Source: Candidatus Methanoperedens sp. BLZ2 (lineage in GTDB: Archaea; Halobacteriota; Methanosarcinia; Methanosarcinales; Methanoperedenaceae). From it: a DNA stretch of 64,000 nucleotides. Positions 63,564 through 64,000 of this stretch are shown in pieces (position 1 is the stretch's first letter; each line of letters starts with the position of its first letter). Where the stretch lies: NCBI RefSeq assembly GCF_002487355.1, contig NZ_NTMG01000040.1, positions 40,985 through 104,984 of the forward strand. The letters run 5' to 3'. The notes beneath the pieces are model-generated. The model was given only the letters and a program-made list of their open reading frames with translations, was not told the DNA's origin and ran no database searches. Both the position numbers and the translations under genes were made by a program.

Positions 63564-63746
63564 TTATAATTTTATAATTCCTGCATTGCCGCTGCCTTTT
63601 AATATTGCTTCATATTCATCTATGAACATGTCGCGCATATTTTCAAGGAGAAATATATTTCTTGTACATAACATCACTTTATTTGAAGCAAGCCTCTCAG
63701 GTGCGCATTTTTCCATCCACAAAACTACTTCGTTTGATTCGCTCAT
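63564..63746 (-). CDS. Small hypothetical protein, 60 aa
   Basis: I do not recognise this short protein. It includes VVLWMEKCAPERLASNKVML and IDEYEAILKGSG near the end. I prefer ATG 63746, since GGAG lies nine bases upstream; the ATG at 63755 touches the GGAG. It precedes the 49-residue zinc gene on the same strand by five bases. Confidence 0.5.
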   Translation of the reverse strand: MSESNEVVLWMEKCAPERLASNKVMLCTRNIFLLENMRDMFIDEYEAILKGSGNAGIIKL

Positions 63747-64000
63747 TCTCTTCATCTCCTTACAATCTAATCATGCTGATTATACTAATCATTATAATAA
63801 TCATTTAAAGTATTAGTATAAATAGTTTATGGCTAAATGGAGCCCATCCATTAATTAATTCCTCCCATTCCATCATTGTTTTGCACCTTTACGAATAGAT
63901 TGCACCATGCTTTGTTGTTGAAATAAGCCGTAATGTTATGGTCACAAGCTATAAGGATAGCCCCTTTTAATTTATTCTCTTGCTTCTTGTAATAGCATTT

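Overview
The window looks like part of a chromosome of a Methanosarcinales-type euryarchaeon, plausibly close to Ca. Methanoperedens; the genus is an inference. The clues are archaeal ribosomal protein L10e followed by aIF2-beta with a TRAM tail, an archaeal FtsZ, an Orc1/Cdc6 protein, an MsvR-type redox regulator with its own operator, small cysteine-rich zinc proteins, and bacterial-type GroEL/GroES, which Methanosarcina-like archaea are known to carry. Starts are often preceded by GGAG/GAGG sites, and AT-rich TATA-like boxes precede several genes.

Layout. (1) 1-13.5 kb is accessory DNA: a RelE-like toxin between diverged direct repeats, a leucine-rich-repeat ROCO GTPase, a DUF4258/AbrB toxin-antitoxin pair, a small tyrosine recombinase with a palindromic site at its promoter, a secreted DNase I-like nuclease, surface proteins and many small unknown genes. 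(2) 14-31.3 kb is a dense conflict/defence island, bracketed by a diverged 56-bp direct repeat. It holds TIR-NB-ARC-WD40 (14 repeats), DUF4062-NACHT-TPR, a MazG-like pyrophosphatase next to a TIR-NACHT protein, a ThsB-like TIR protein beside a RyR plus double-SLATT membrane protein, a decayed DUF4062 gene, and two tandem copies of a deoxyribosyltransferase/TIR-like domain joined to a jelly-roll domain. (3) 32-34.6 kb holds an Orc1/Cdc6 ATPase and a XerD-like integrase lying against the 3' end of a tRNA-Asp gene, the usual signature of one end of an integrated element whose cargo would lie to the left. (4) 34.6-64 kb is mostly core genome: a sensor operon with a circularly permuted binding protein, uvrC, msvR, two insertion elements, a methyltransferase, tRNA-Arg, an FtsZ with a C-terminal membrane anchor, tRNA-Val, groES-groEL, a UDP-GlcNAc operon (two glmU-like genes around glmS-glmM), rpl10e-aIF2-beta, two CBS-domain proteins, a ferritin-like protein and an endonuclease IV-like protein.

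The defence genes share a logic of sensor repeats (LRR, WD40, TPR, HEAT-like), a signalling NTPase, and a nucleotide-consuming or membrane-acting effector (TIR, NDT-like, MazG, SLATT). The most likely undescribed system is the ThsB-like TIR gene paired with the RyR-SLATT gene, which would be a Thoeris-like arrangement with a new sensor. The tandem NDT/TIR-like plus jelly-roll pair is the second candidate. All assignments are by eye from motifs; no database search was possible, and residue positions are approximate.
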